Shown here: positions 1-13,700 of the stretch, piece after piece | Position numbering within the stretch: position 1 is the first letter of the stretch | Layout of the letters: every line of letters begins with the position of its first letter | Assembly: GCA_023634235.1 (NCBI GenBank) | Contig: JAMKCF010000013.1 | Location: 9,895,827 to 9,959,826, forward strand | Length of the DNA stretch: 64,000 nucleotides | Direction: 5' to 3' | Source of the DNA: Pisaster brevispinus | Lineage: Eukaryota; Echinodermata; Asteroidea; Forcipulatida; Asteriidae | Position numbers and translations under genes: made by a program | The notes under the pieces: model-generated | The model's input: the letters and a program-made list of their open reading frames with translations, nothing else | Told to the model about the DNA's origin: nothing | Database searches by the model: none

Positions 1-2
1 AC

Positions 3-134
3 GACCACGAATACGCCAACCTGTATTCTGTGTACGACGAACTGGACGAACTTACTTGCAATGGAGAACGTTTCTTCGACATCCAAGGATCGGTACAAAA
101 AACATCGCAAGGAAAAACACCCAACGAAAAGTAA
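3..134 (+). CDS. Possible C-terminal exon of a plus-strand neighbour gene
   Basis: Read from base 3, one frame stays open for 43 codons and stops with TAA at 132-134. The peptide starts DHEYANLYSVYDELDEL and is rich in acidic residues and tyrosines (YANL, YSVY, YDEL), which looks like the signalling tail of a membrane receptor rather than random translation. YANL fits the YxN pattern bound by Grb2-type SH2 domains. The start of the exon lies outside the window, so the protein is not identified. If real, this gene runs towards the phosphatase gene that ends at 4673. The frame is short and could be open by chance, so confidence is low. Confidence 0.35.
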   Translation, partial: DHEYANLYSVYDELDELTCNGERFFDIQGSVQKTSQGKTPNEK

Positions 135-3100
135 AAGAAAAAAACACACACGATAAATCCAAAGGGAAAGCCAGCAAATGCAGCGATTGGGGGGGGGGGG
201 GGAGGGTGGACATTGTGCAGTTATTACAGAAGTATACCAGCTGTATGGGATAAACATTCCCCGTCGTCGTCCTGCGTTGGTAGCGCAGGCAACACGTTAC
301 AATAGTTAGGGGATGATAGCTAGGAGTACAGACTAAAACCCTCGTAAAAACCCGTAATTGTTGGTCTGGCTCCCTACCCCTCCGACAAGCTCCCAAGCTC
401 AAGGCTAGACCGGCAAGCTGGGGAGTTCATGCCCCGGGGTTTGTCTCTCTGGCCCCACGAGACACAGCACCGGCTGTACGGGATATGCCCCAAGGTTTAC
501 GTTCCGCTAGCTCCCACGCTAGTGCGCCGTAAAACACGCTTCGGTCACGGACTCTCTGAAAGCGAATATTACCTTCGATTTTTCATCATTATTTACAAAT
601 TGTATCTTTAATCTGAATACACAGTCTTTTTTTCAAATACTCATGAATAATTGTAAAAAGAAAGATTTTAAATTTGATTCAGTAATTTACTTTTATACGC
701 TAGAAGTTAAACGACTCCGAAGATCACGTGATTTATTCGAACCACTTTTGGGGTTCGGATAAATCACGTGTCCTTCGTTTTTTGAAAAATACTCGAAAAA
801 GGCAAAATTTGATGGTTTCCTTTGGGAACCGTTCTTCTCCATTCCTGGAAGACCTTTGGAATCATATCTTAGCCTTTTCTGTAGACCAAATAGCCCAACA
901 AAGCCGGTGTGCCCCTTTAAGAAACCAAATATTGAAAGGTCACGAAATCACGTTTCGTGTAAAGACTGTTTGCGTTTTTTTTTTTTTACGCAGGCATCGG
1001 TAGACCAATCAGAATATATGCGACAGTTAAAATAAGGTAACTGAGGGCAATTTCCTCATCACAGCACTGACACATACGACCACAAGAAAGAGTACACGAA
1101 TTAACAAGAAGTCCATTTACAACTGTTTATTTGGTTTATCGATTAATGACTGTATATATGATCCGATACAATATTAGCAATGCGTTGCGATACATGCATT
1201 AGTCAAATTAATATTAAACTACTCTTAAAAACCGGATATCAAAAATTAGACTGTATAAGCTAAATACCACCTTTTGGAGTGTAATTGAGTGTTGTGTAAT
1301 TAAGTAGTAACAATAGTTAATAAAAACAGGTAATTTGTTTGATTTCGGTTGCAGATTATGCTGCTAAGCTGTGGTGTTGAGATTTACAAAGTACAGATTG
1401 TGTGATCAGAAACAGTCTTTATTTAGCCAGTTATTGCTAATGATTCTTGGTGTCTGGTTTCCCGTGACTGAGAAGTCGCTTAGTTGTGTGCATTCTCAAG
1501 CTCATCAATCGCTGTACAACGAAACCTTAGCGGTATAGCTGAACTCAAAATATAATTAATTTGTGACCAATTATTGTTATCATCAAACATTAGTTTTTTA
1601 TTTAATAGTCCATCCTTATATCTACGCATGCAAACATACCAATTTAGACCCCGTTCAACTGTATGAAATAATCACCCAGTGCCTTTATTTGCCAATTCCA
1701 TAGTTGGTCATATACTGTATTAAAAACAAAACAAACACCAAGCCACCTAGACGTTTTGATCGGTTAATTAAAAGTCCTAATATTTTAAGCAAAACCTCGC
1801 AAAAAAATAAATATATATATAAAAAATAAAAAAAATAAAATAAAAGTGTGTGTCTCAGTTCTTCCCGAATGTTGCAAAAATGTATAGTAGCGTAAAATAT
1901 TTCTTTCTCATCTTTTCCCAACAATTTAGAGGTTTCTTGTTCCATTAAAATAACTAAACTTGAGCTGCAGTGATATGCACCCGTCAATGAGTGTCTCCAT
2001 GTTCAAGAGCCAACGACTTCGCATGAAAGAGGCCATGTTCGAGGTTTTACCGATGTTTCTTATGGCCGGCTTTGTCACAACGATCCAATGGACCAACGAA
2101 TTGATACATGTAATAAACTATCCGCCAAGAAAAACTAAACTGACACCTAGAAATCTAACACTTAACACATTTTTTTTTACAACCGAAAACCGAACATGTG
2201 ATTTAATAAACAGTGCTGGGTATCTTAAAAAACAAAAACTAACACTCCCTGCTAAACGTTTCATCCAAGGTTAATAAGAAAAGGGGAAATAAATGTTAGA
2301 TAAAGATAGGTAAATACATTATTGCATACGTATTCATGTTAAACATCTAATCGATACTTCTTATCTTAAAAGCGAGCCAGTTCAATATGTTAAACATTTG
2401 TAGTTATAATTGTATTGTTTGCTAAACTATTCGAAATAAACCAGTTGGCTATTATAACAATGATGTACTCTAAATGGAGGTGGTCCACTTCATTAACCCC
2501 TTCCGAAATATTCCAGGAGTAGATGCAGCACTAATGGCTGATTCCCTTTCCCATATTATTGTTATATTAGTTTAAATAACCCGAAACGCCAGGAAACTGT
2601 GTAATTTCAACTGCTATTGTAAATTAATAAACTGTTAAACAAATTGTTTATTCTAAGCTCCCTTGTCATTTTGAATCTCTAAATTATGTTCATAATACTT
2701 CATCTGAACACAGAACTCAGATTCCTTCTTCAGGCTTGGCATACAAAAACACCCAACCCAACGTGTCGGGACATCCAATCGTCGTTGGTACTTCTGAATT
2801 ATTCAACAGTTCTTCCATTTTAATGATGTATAATTGTTAATTATACATTTTGCAATAGTGAGCAAACGATCAGAATATTCTCATAAACCTATTTTTCCGA
2901 GTAAAATGACAATGTAATACACAAGGATAAATAAAACTCTGGATTAAATATGACTTGATGCAAAGTAAGAAATTATATGGAAATCTGTGTAAATATGGCT
3001 CCTGCCGCCGATCAAACATTTGCAACAAAACGTGTAGGTAAAATAATTAACTGCGATGTTGTTTTCACGTTTTTTTTCTTAGGTGTATTTGAGACTATAA

Positions 3101-4579
3101 TTGCCAACTCAAATTGATAACTAGCAGTCTCATAGATGATGCTGAGCCTTTGTTATCAATCGTTTTCTTCTCAGTAAGTGTCAAACTCTTATACGAGCAT
3201 TTCTCACTTTTTGAGTTTGTCACCGAGCTAGTTTTTTCTTGCTTGTAACTGAACTGATTACCGATTTTAATTTCAAGTTTTTCTTGAGTGTAATTATAAT
3301 AACCGGATGTGTGTTTTTAAACTACAATCTCGATATAATGATTTGATGTTTACCTTTGTTTTATAATTGTTGCAATTCAACACGTGACTGCTAATGGCAC
3401 TTTTGTGAGTATACATTCTATCATTCCTTTTCAAAATAACAACAAAACCAACACACCGTCAAACAACAAGTAGTGCCAATTTAAAAAACAAAATTAACAA
3501 CTCAACAACAACTCAAATCTAAGTAAATGCATCATAGGAATTAACTAAATATGTCTGTGTATTATGAAAAATTAATAATTCTAAAAGCAAGTATACATCT
3601 CTTTTTTTTCATGCAAGTATATCTTGTTCACTAATATAAGTTTAAGTCACTTTACAAATTATGTTTATCTCCCCCTCCTGTGTTGCTATATCCAAACTTC
3701 CCTCTTTTCGTGCTCTTTCTAATTTTCAGATTCACAAAGTTTTGTTTTGTTTGCGTTGTCAACTATATCGTGATTCTGGTTAGATTCAACCTTTGGGTTT
3801 GCTAACGTTTTCTTCTTAGGTTTTTCCCAAACGAGGTTTTATTCCCGCTTCAAAAACAACTACAAAGCTTGTCTTTGTGATGAGTCCTTTATATATCATT
3901 ATAATAAAACACAAGTTTATGACAACGTTGTGATCTTAGTTTTCAGCAGGATAGTTTACTTTTGTGCAGTTTATGTTTCCGCTGAGCTCCTAGTTAACAG
4001 TTAAGCATATCAAATTAACATTGCTTACCTTAAAATTACAGACAATTATTTCACTGGCACAGCCATTTGGTTTTTCATTAGGGGAAATGGAGTGCCCCCC
4101 CAATGTGTAATACAACTCCGCGAATTCATTATTGTAACAGTCCAAATAGAACAGTGTCAATGTTATTGTCAAGCCAGTTAGAGAGGACATGAACCTTTAA
4201 ATTGTATTTAATAAAACCACATTAAATATTTTCCAAGTAATTGCATAAATACTGTGACATCCGCAACAACATCTGAACAAACATTTCGGGCCACGATAAG
4301 AAGGCGGTTGTGATTGCTTTCCTCTTCCTGTGCTAGATATCCTAAAGAGTCACATTGAATTCGAATTGGGCGCTTTGGGCCACACAGAGCGTTTGTTTTC
4401 TAAATGGTGGAAAGAATTTGTGTGGTCTTATGTAATTTCATGACAATACACGGTCCGCTTTTTTCAGAACCAAATTTGTGACTGCACAAAAAAACGGCGT
4501 GCGGACCGTTTAATGTTCCGTTGGTTGTATTTGAAGAGGCAAATTTATATTTGTGAATCACTATGCTTAATACGAAACC
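135..4579. other. Intergenic or 3' flanking DNA without a recognised gene
   Basis: No convincing coding frame or repeat family was seen in this AT-rich stretch. It holds a run of G around 188-202 and several A/T-rich homopolymer and ATATA tracts (for example 1801-1845). The longest open frames (a 104-codon frame at 1960-2274 and shorter ones) have no family resemblance, no consistent splice signals and biased low-complexity composition. It lies between the possible plus-strand exon at 3-134 and the 3' end of the phosphatase gene, so it probably contains the 3' untranslated regions of both. Confidence 0.5.
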
Positions 4580-4585
4580 TTTATT
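4580..4585 (-). promoter_or_regulatory. Candidate polyadenylation signal of the phosphatase gene
   Basis: The plus strand reads TTTATT here, which is AATAAA on the minus strand, about 90 bases downstream of the phosphatase stop codon at 4673-4675. Distance and sequence fit a canonical animal poly(A) signal. The hexamer is common by chance in AT-rich DNA, and other copies lie further downstream. Confidence 0.3.
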
Positions 4586-4672
4586 TTTGCGCATGAACAA
4601 CTCTTGAAAATTATTAGAAGCTATTCCAAACAGCAAAGTTTTGAGGAATTTGAAGGCTTGCAATGTGCCCAT

Positions 4673-4759
4673 TTAACGTTGCACGTTCTCATAGATAGTT
4701 GAAGATGAGGCTATATCCAGATACGACTTGATCACTTGATAACACAGCTGGTACTGAGC
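4673..4759 (-). CDS. Last exon: end of D2 and C-terminal Tyr motif
   Basis: An 87-base exon in phase 0, acceptor TTTCAG, stop TAA at 4673-4675. It codes for [18 protein letters not shown], which matches the final helix of PTP domains (QY.FCY..V..YL), and then a nine-residue tail, STIYENVQR. The tail contains Y-E-N-V, a YxN motif of the kind bound by the Grb2 SH2 domain. RPTP-alpha has a comparable C-terminal Tyr site. Confidence 0.9.
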   Translation of the reverse strand, partial: AQYQLCYQVIKSYLDIASSSTIYENVQR

Positions 4760-7726
4760 CTGAAATAGAACCACAGAATATCAATAAACAACGATATTAA
4801 CATAATGCATTGAGAACCAAACAATTTGAACGTACAGACCACTCCCATGACTTCCAGTCTTTTTAAAGCAAACGTGAATTTTATATGTATTTTGTATCAT
4901 TTGTAAAATAATTTTGTGTTAAAGCTGTACATTTTAACAATATGATTGAACGATTTGTTATATGCATACGCGTGCAATCTGCACAGAAGAGTTATTTGAG
5001 GGAGACGTTTGGGCCATCCGTCGGTCTCTGAAGTTTGACTCGGAAAACAAGCTGCAAGTTAATTCTGTTCGTCAGCTAAGTCAAGGGCTGTTGTCTTGGT
5101 GTTTAAGGACTCTTTTGACTATTCTTACCAATGTTTTGACCATTCCAGCTCGAATTGACCGTAGTTTCTTAACTGCCTGGAAGACGTCAATGACCCCATC
5201 CTGCTCTACTCGATCTAAGAGAGTGAATAGGGCGCAGAATGCCCCAGTGCATCCTTCCCCATCACTGATCAGAGAACAAATGAAGTAGCAATGAAATGAT
5301 AAATTCTAGAACAAATGTCATGTTTCATGGCCACCAACAATTACGTCATTACTTTGTAAAAGATTCAACTGCATAGTTTTGTTTACCAACTGTAGTTTTC
5401 TTAAATCATCCACATTAATAAGTAGCCACGTACCTTTTGCAAAACAAGCGGAAATTACATGAGACTTACATGCAGTGGACTGTGAGTGGTCCATCGGGAT
5501 GCTCTTCTGTCCACATGTTGACAGTCTCAATCAATTTGACAAGACTAGACGGGGAGCTCAGGATGTCCTTCTTTGTCGGCCACTGCAGAAACTGGATGTG
5601 GCATACAGTCTGCACCGCTTTGTTCTAAATGATTTTGATTGAACATATTATATGGTATGACTTTTTGCAAGATTAGATCATAATAAATAATAACATAAGG
5701 TAAAGATACACAGCTGAAATAAACGAGTTTTATCATATTTCAAATGTACACAACAAGCGAAATCTGACTTCTTAAAAGACACTGTCTCGCATAAACACCT
5801 TCGAATACACATTTCCCCCAAGTGGGTGTTTCTATATTGCTTAGTTTCAACATAATGTTTTTTTTGTAAAAGGACTACACTTTTATGAATAACTTTGTTT
5901 TGCAACAGATACTGACATTTCTAAGTGGATACGTGATGCCGAAATGTCGCACGATCATGTCCTCATCGCGTTGATCCACACTAAGTAACTTGATAGTCAG
6001 TGGCCCGACGCTCATACTGCCATCCTCCGGCCAGTACTGTGGAGTGCTCTGAGGAGTGCCACAAATCAAAACAATAGACGAGTAATTTTTGTTTTCCTTT
6101 GTTCAAAAGTTTATAAGTTAAGTCAAAAACAAAATAATACTATGGTATTTAATCTTGGAGCAAAGCCAACTCACACTAGCCCAAGTTTAAACATGTAGTG
6201 ATTTTCGGAATAGGCCAAACCACAGTCAAGTGGGTAGTCGACTTTATTTTTGTTTTACGTTTAACATTCATCCAACAGTAAAATATGTGGCAAAACTAAG
6301 ACACAAGCTTTATTTCCAATATATCATTTTTTTATTTTCATATAAAGAAAGAAGTGGATAATGAGTAATTTGCCAAGTGTCAATATGTTGAACAATGAAC
6401 ACGTATTATTGCTTACAGACAATTTAATTTAAAGAAGATGTTGACAAGAAAACATTGTGTTCTTTTACAGACCGGGTCATTGTCCATGGAGTTGAGCATG
6501 ATAATGCAGGATGATTTGTAGTCAAACACCAACCGCCAGATGTCACCCAACGTGCTGGGGAGAGGAGCTTGTGTAGCAAGGTACGAGTGCTTGCCTCTGG
6601 ACCCCTGAATATAGCCAAAGTAAAATGAAACCTTCGAATGAACACAATGGCATATAACTTAGCAACACAAACTGATCACTGAATGGAAATCATTGAAATG
6701 CCACAGCCAGTCGGCAACAGCGATATCATTAGACTATTGGTTAACACTTACCTCTAAGAATGTAGCGTTAATGTAGTTAGTACTACCTTCGTCACCCGTT
6801 GTCATTAGGTAAGGTCTTGTGCTGTCCCCTACAAGGTATCACACTTTGTGTTAGCTTCTATAGTATCTCAATGATGGGTTTACTTGACATCAAGTTTATA
6901 AAGCTGTTTAACATATGTCTTACTCGGGGAAACAAGTAACAGTGTTTCACAAAATGTAAAAAAAAAAATAAAAAAAACAAACTGTATAGGCAAGAACGTT
7001 TGCTTTTGTTACTTGTGTTGCTTTAAACACATTGTTTGACGAACAGCTTTATAATTTTAGAGAAGTTGGGAGGAAAGGCAAAGTTCAAAAGTTGGTGGAT
7101 CATTTCTTTGGCGTTAACCTTTTGTTAACTCGTCAAGAAGCCAGCCACAAGCAGGGTTTGCCCGTAACCTTTTAAGTGACTGTCCATGAGCAGGTAGTTT
7201 CTTGTTCCACTAGGCTACATCGCAATGTTTTTCACTATTCGATAAGGCTTCCAGACATCTTGCTTTTACAAAAGCATTAATGGATTCTAGTACTATGACT
7301 GCCTCGGATAACACATGAGACTCCTTTAATTTACAAATTTGAGACTCATTTTAGGTGAACATTAATTTTTGTGTGAACCATCACCTTTGAATCCAGAGAT
7401 GAACTAGATTGTTAACACTGATCTGTTCTTTTTATAGATGGCTTGTTTACGGCTTTTCCTTCAGATTATCACTTCGTGTGAATCAATAATTGTTCCACAA
7501 ACAAAAAATACTTATTTTTTTACTTGGAATGCAATCCTCAAATCTGTTCTTGTCTGCATTGTCAGGTTGCCTCCCAGCGTAGCACTGATCATCACTCATT
7601 GATGCAGTGAATGTATCCAACATCTGTCACGAGAAAGGGAGTGACACATTTGAAAATTTCACGGATCATTCTGTACACATACAATTATAATTATTACAAT
7701 GGCAAACAAGTGCAAAGGGAACAGCT

Positions 7727-7757
<31 letters not shown>

Positions 7758-10700
7758 GGTCATTTTTAGAGCGCCAAAATCAACAGTTTGTTTTAAGGCG
7801 CTGAGGCAAAGTTGAACGGTTAGTAAGCCTGCTGGAACAAATGAGCTTTGAGCAATATCTTGAATGAGGTGAGTGAGCTGGCGTTTCTGATCTGTACAGG
7901 AAGCTTAGTCCACATTTTGGGGCCATATACAGAGAATGATCTCTCTGCAAAAGTTGAATAGCGAGTTCTTGGCACAACAAAAAGGGAAAGATAGACGAAT
8001 GAAGATGTCTTTGTTCAGATCTCAATTTTAGCATGTCCATGATGTACCCAGGGACTTGTTTATGGTGCGCTTAATACATCAGGATCATAACTTTGAAGAG
8101 TCGAACATAACCCCAAGATTTCTGACAGGATTAGATTGGATAGATACATCAACTCCAGCAATCTTAGGGAAGGCAGGTTGAACTTGGAAAGTTGAGCTCT
8201 GAATCAAACAGCAATACTTCTGTTTTGTCTGCATTGAGCCGAAGGAAGTTAGATGAAATCCAGTTCTGAACCTCTGTGATGCAATCTTTTATTCTCGAGA
8301 CCCCAAGTAGGATGCCATCACGTTTTGTAGGACAGATGGACGTGTAGATATGGGTGTCGTCTGTCAGAGTCGATTGTTGATAATTTGTTTCTAATTGTTT
8401 TATAGTTACTTTTTTGCGATCTGACATAGTTCAAATTCCTCAAACCTGCGGTTGGCAAATGTTTCGCGAAATTCCGCATTTCTGTTAACGTCACACGAGT
8501 CGAGTGTGCAAGAAACGCCCGTTTAACTATGTTATGTTAGGCATACTTCGCGCGCCATCCTTATTTAACTTTGGTCATGGTAATTAAGAACCCCCCCTTT
8601 TTTGGCAAATGCCTTTGTATTTTTCATTGAAACAGTTAATGGAGAGTTAATGTGGAGTGTGGAAATGTGGTGTAAAAGTTAAAAGCAATGTGAGCTTGAG
8701 AAAGAGAGGACGTGTTGCATGTGAATGTTAGGTTTGCCGACCAAACCAGCAGGCGAGTGGATACAGCCACCGTTTCGGTATTGGGCCGGCCAACCAAACT
8801 TATGGCCGAGAGCCACCTTCGTGTACCTCAAGTGAGTTGACCGATCTCTACGGCAACGGCAGTGTGAAGCCAAAGACTCCTCTCCAATTTAATTACCGTA
8901 AGTTGTTTAGTTTAACGAAAGTTGAGAACTAAAATGTGTTTTGATAACATGGTATTATTTGCTTGGAATTGGTGAAACGGCTACGAAGTTTTACAAAGTT
9001 ACGATGGAACTCGCTGTTTATAAGTAGAATTCAAGTGTTTGGTGGTTTAGTCAATTGTGCTAACAGTTTCAGTGATAGGGATAATTCCCTCAACAACTTT
9101 AAGTTTAGACGTGATGAAAAACATCAACGAAAGTGTATGTAGTGGTAACGAAATTATGTTGTAACAAGAGTGTGTTTATCTGATGTGCTTTGGGTTTGGA
9201 AAACCTAGTATTAGACTATTCGGGTAATTTCGTTTATAGATGACCATTTAACCCCTGGAATCGGCGACCCCCTCACCGAACCCAAGTCTGACTGGATCGC
9301 AAGACGACCACGGCAGGGACATAGAGTGTCGCGCTGATTACGACTCACCCGCAAGACGGAGGTCCGCCGCCGGTTAAGGTTGAAACGAAGCAACGATGAT
9401 TGTGAACAATGTTAACTTTATGAAAGCCTAAGTTTTTTTTTATTATTGAAACTTAAGGCTTGAGGCCAAATTGGCAGTACCTTAATCATACAAATATCTA
9501 TTGTTGTACATTGCCTAATTTGAGAAGTTGACGCAACAAAGAGAGGCGATGCGTTGAGTTATTTATGGTAATTGTTGTACGATATTACCTGGTTGTGAGA
9601 AGGGCATAGGAGCCATTCCGTGAAGCAAATTATTTATAAGTTTATTTGACGTTGTGAGATTAAACAACCACTAGTTACTGGCGACCCGAAAGTCCGGAAG
9701 CCATCATTTCAGTTTATACCTTGACTATGTTGTAAATATTGTAAATACCCCAAAGAATCATTTAATAAGAATATCTGAAGTTTATTTCGTGTCAAGTTAA
9801 CGTTATTTTGTGTCCTTCTTTCAGTAACACGATTTCTTTATTGTCGAGCCTGACATCGTCTGCATACTTATGAAAATCGATGCCATGTCTACGGATGATA
9901 TTTCCTAGCGGTAGGGTGTAGATTAGAAACAGGATAGGTCCCAGCACAGGTGCCTTGGGAACACCATATTTTAATTGTTGAGGTGAGGAAAGCTCTTGGT
10001 TTATGTGGACTTGTTGTGATCTGTCACACATAAAGGACTTGAACCACTTCAGTGAGACGTCATGAACTCCAAGCAGCTTTTTCATCCGATCAAGAAGGAT
10101 GCTGTGGTCGATGGTATCGAAGGCAGCGCTGAGATCAAGCAGGACAAAAATGGTTATTACCTGCTTGTCCATTGCCCAAAGGAAGTCATTATGAAGCCGC
10201 AGAAGAGATGTCATAATGATCTAGCACAATACTTTGGTTCGTTTACGTCAGACATTTGAGTAGAGAGACTCTAAAGGATGTGACTTTTGACGTGAAGAAC
10301 ACCGAGAAAAGAGGACTTTTGTATCAACATTTGCTACCTTATGGAGACCAATGACAAAACTAAGAATTGAATATTCAAAAGGTTACAGTCGGGAAATTCT
10401 AAAGACTTGGGTGCTCCCGAGAAACTTTGTGTACAAAGTGAATTGAATTATGCCAATTACAGGGACATTTAAAAAGATGTCTCCGCAGGGATTAAACAAA
10501 ACACAGACATTAGTGCCTATGTGAGATGTATTTTTTTCAAACGTTGAATTTCCAAGCATACCTGAAATTGGTCTTCCATGCCGTTTGTGCCAGTTTTCTT
10601 ATCACGCTTTTTCAGTTTGGTAAGATCTTGATGGAATCGATCCACGGAGATGGCTGTATCCTCTGACAGACTGGACTCCAACAGTGCCTCGTAGATGAAC

Positions 10701-13700
10701 TTGAACTGACCCTGTAAAAATGCGAGTTAATGACACGTTACCTCTCGTAGGATGTTGAATGTATGATCCGTTTCAAAGGAGCAAATACTTCAACGTTGGT
10801 TTAAAACACCTAAAAACTTCCACGTGAAGATTATATGAAGATTATTTAGTTAAGAGCTCATACCACGGTTTGAACCATCAGGTAGCGCTTGTCCCTCATC
10901 TTACGCACAAAGTTGAGTACATCGACTTGTCCTTCTGCCTGAGCCTGTTCCAACATGGCATCCAGTGCTATGTATGTTCCTGTACGACCAACTCCAGCAC
11001 TGGTTAAAACAAACAAAACAACTGTTTACAACAGCAGCTTTCAAACAGTAAGGAGAGGCAAAGAACACATTGCAAAAACGATGGGGTAATAAATCATGGG
11101 TGGTGTCATATAATATACACCGAAAAGAGAATCAAACCAAAACACCACATGGTGTTAAAATAGCACTAATGTAATTGTTTGGGCAAAAATGTGTGTTAAT
11201 TTGATACCCCGTTGATTCTCTTTTCGTTATATCTATATGTGATGAAAGCCATGCTGTCAACGTTAACACCCATGATTTTGCTGCGTACTGGTAATAAGTT
11301 TGTTTATACAGTGTAACTGTACCTGCAGTGCACTACAGTAGGACCATGTTGGGTCGTCTCCGAGGCATGGACTCTTCCGATAAACTGAAGAAGAGATGAA
11401 GATTCAGGTGGCTTCATATCGGGCCACGTGATGTAATGATACTGCAATACCTCACGGTACTCACCCTCCGGCTCACTGCTCTGTACAATGACAAACGGGT
11501 AATTTGTCATCAAATGACTACTTATAACTCCAAACATTGAAGCAACATGAAGAAAACAAAATAAGCAAACCTGTCGTTTGAACATTCGTCTCAGTATTTT
11601 AGATAATAATAACAAAACAAATAAATAAATACAAATACAAATTTCCACTTGCAATAAATGGTAAATAAGATGTTGACAGGGAGTTTTGATAGACAAACTG
11701 CTGGGCAGAGTCAATGGTTTACCTTTGACAAGTGGAAAGTCCTCAAAACAAATGTCGCATTTGCCTTTTCTTCAACATTTCGGACGAAAATGTCACCATA
11801 ATTATTGGAAGATTCGTCGTCTGGCCAGTACTTCTCACATTTATCCTGCTTTATAAAAAAACAAACTTAATAACAATATTTAATTTTTAAATTGACGACA
11901 GTTTCTAGCAGGGTGGAGTACAATAGAGTATGTGTTAAAATAGTTCACTGATTTAATTATCAACCCTTCTGTTCTGACTTCAATTACTGCTGCTGTCTGC
12001 CCATGACCTGCCATATAAAGATTGACCATGAGCTGTACGTAACAGCCACACATTCTTGACATCTTTGGTTGTAAGCTTGTAGATTGATTTGAGTATGATT
12101 GACTAATTTTATTCTCGATATAACTGCAAACCAGTTTGTGTTTGAGGGATTTTGTTATTAGTTTGTGACATAAATTAACAATGTTGTTAACCTTTCCATT
12201 CTCCACCAGATTCGTGAGCATAATTATCTTCCCAACACGTTCCTGCCAGACCATGCGCCACATGTCGTTAACAGTCGTCTGATTGGGACCTGGTTTAAAA
12301 CAAAAAAAATATACAATACATATCTGCTTAATGAAACTCAACAAAGATACTGTGAAAAGTTGCGTCTGAAATTTTGGCAAAATGTCTGGTGCTGGTGACT
12401 GACGTAAGTTGGAACAGTGTCTAAACTCTATTATAGTAAATCATGCATCTTTAATACCCAAAAGATCCAACAGTTTTAGATAGTTCATATAAACAAATAA
12501 ATAAATAAATGGGAATACGTATCAATTTAACCACCCTAGAGCCGCAAAGTACCTGACGGTTCTTGTCGGTTCAGACTTTCACAAAATACTTGACTTGCTT
12601 AGATGAATAATCCACAAGCCGCAGGTCACATTTGCTTGACTTTGTCATTTTACTCTAACCCTTGCTTAACACAATAGTTGTTGGGTCTGAATGGGCCAAG
12701 TGTGGTAACAAAAAGGGGGCGATTATAGGAGTTTGGGTATTCTGACAATTCTTACTTTCAAAATCTAAAGTAATGTACTCACCTTGGCATGCAATATACT
12801 TGGCATCGTACTTGTATCCCTAGAAAAATGAATTCAAAGTAAACATTAGTTGAGTTTTGAACTCGAACTAATTATTAACATGATTATTATTTAATAATCG
12901 CGAGAAACATTAACAACTAAACATACGTCAATGTAGCATGCATTGATGTAGTCCGAGTGTGGTTTGTCTTCACGTGGCTCAAGAACAACACGCGAGTGGT
13001 CATCTGAAACAATTAAAAACAAAACCAGTAATATTGTATATACTCCAAACTATTTTTGGAGTTGGGGAAAAACAAAACGAACATGTTTCTAGCTATTGTT
13101 TTGTTGTTGTATGGGTGCATGTACATGTCAAAGGAGTACCTACCGTCGATAAGTGATATTCATTTTTGTCACGAAGTCTTTTTCAAAAGTGAAGTCTACG
13201 TGCAAGTACACAGCGTAACCGATCAAAATTTTACTCAGAGGGAAAGCATACTTGTTGCGTTTGATTTGATACTCCATTTAATTTATTGATGCCCTTGTAC
13301 CTCTAACGCTACAATATTTGTATTTGTTGAAGCAGTGTGTCTTTAGACGGTCTCCACCATGTTAAAGCGTGGGTACATTGTCAAATAGGCATTCAGCCAG
13401 ATGGACACTCATCAAGAACGGTCTGTATGGCTTTGAATACTTCCGCTATTGTTAATACTTTATAAATATCAGATCGCTAGCAAACACGATATTTGTTGTT
13501 AAAACTACCTTTGAGACGGTTTTATTTAAAGGTTCCATCTTCAATTTTGCTTTTATTCACACAAATTGTATGTATCTGTAGAAAAAGCAACAGACTCTTC
13601 AAATAATTTGTTCCATTGAACGTTATTCTACTTACATGCAGAGATATTTTTGTATCTGTTCTTCTTCTTGTTTTCATCACATAATGCGACAGTCTGGGGA

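Larger units (their letters stand above)
7728..10260 (-). mobile_element. 5'-truncated CR1-like LINE in the D1-D2 intron, interrupted by another insertion
   Basis: On the minus strand the reverse-transcriptase core is readable from about 10214: [19 protein letters not shown], then HKYADD at about 9866. It resumes at 8356 with THIY, the stretch [15 protein letters not shown], and near 8000-7830 the typical CR1 end ([22 protein letters not shown], a few codons off in other frames). It ends in a tetranucleotide repeat (7728-7756), as CR1/L2 elements do. The reading frame carries several stops and shifts, so it is dead. It sits in the intron between exons 10562 and 7623 in the same orientation as the gene. 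Confidence 0.8.

Noticed and set aside
1960..2274. Plus-strand frame of 104 codons in the 3' flank
   Set aside because: No recognisable domain, composition like surrounding AT-rich DNA, no flanking exons.
4962..5288. Plus-strand frame of 108 codons
   Set aside because: It is the antisense shadow of the D2 P-loop exon at 5129-5264, which is supported by domain homology and splice phase.
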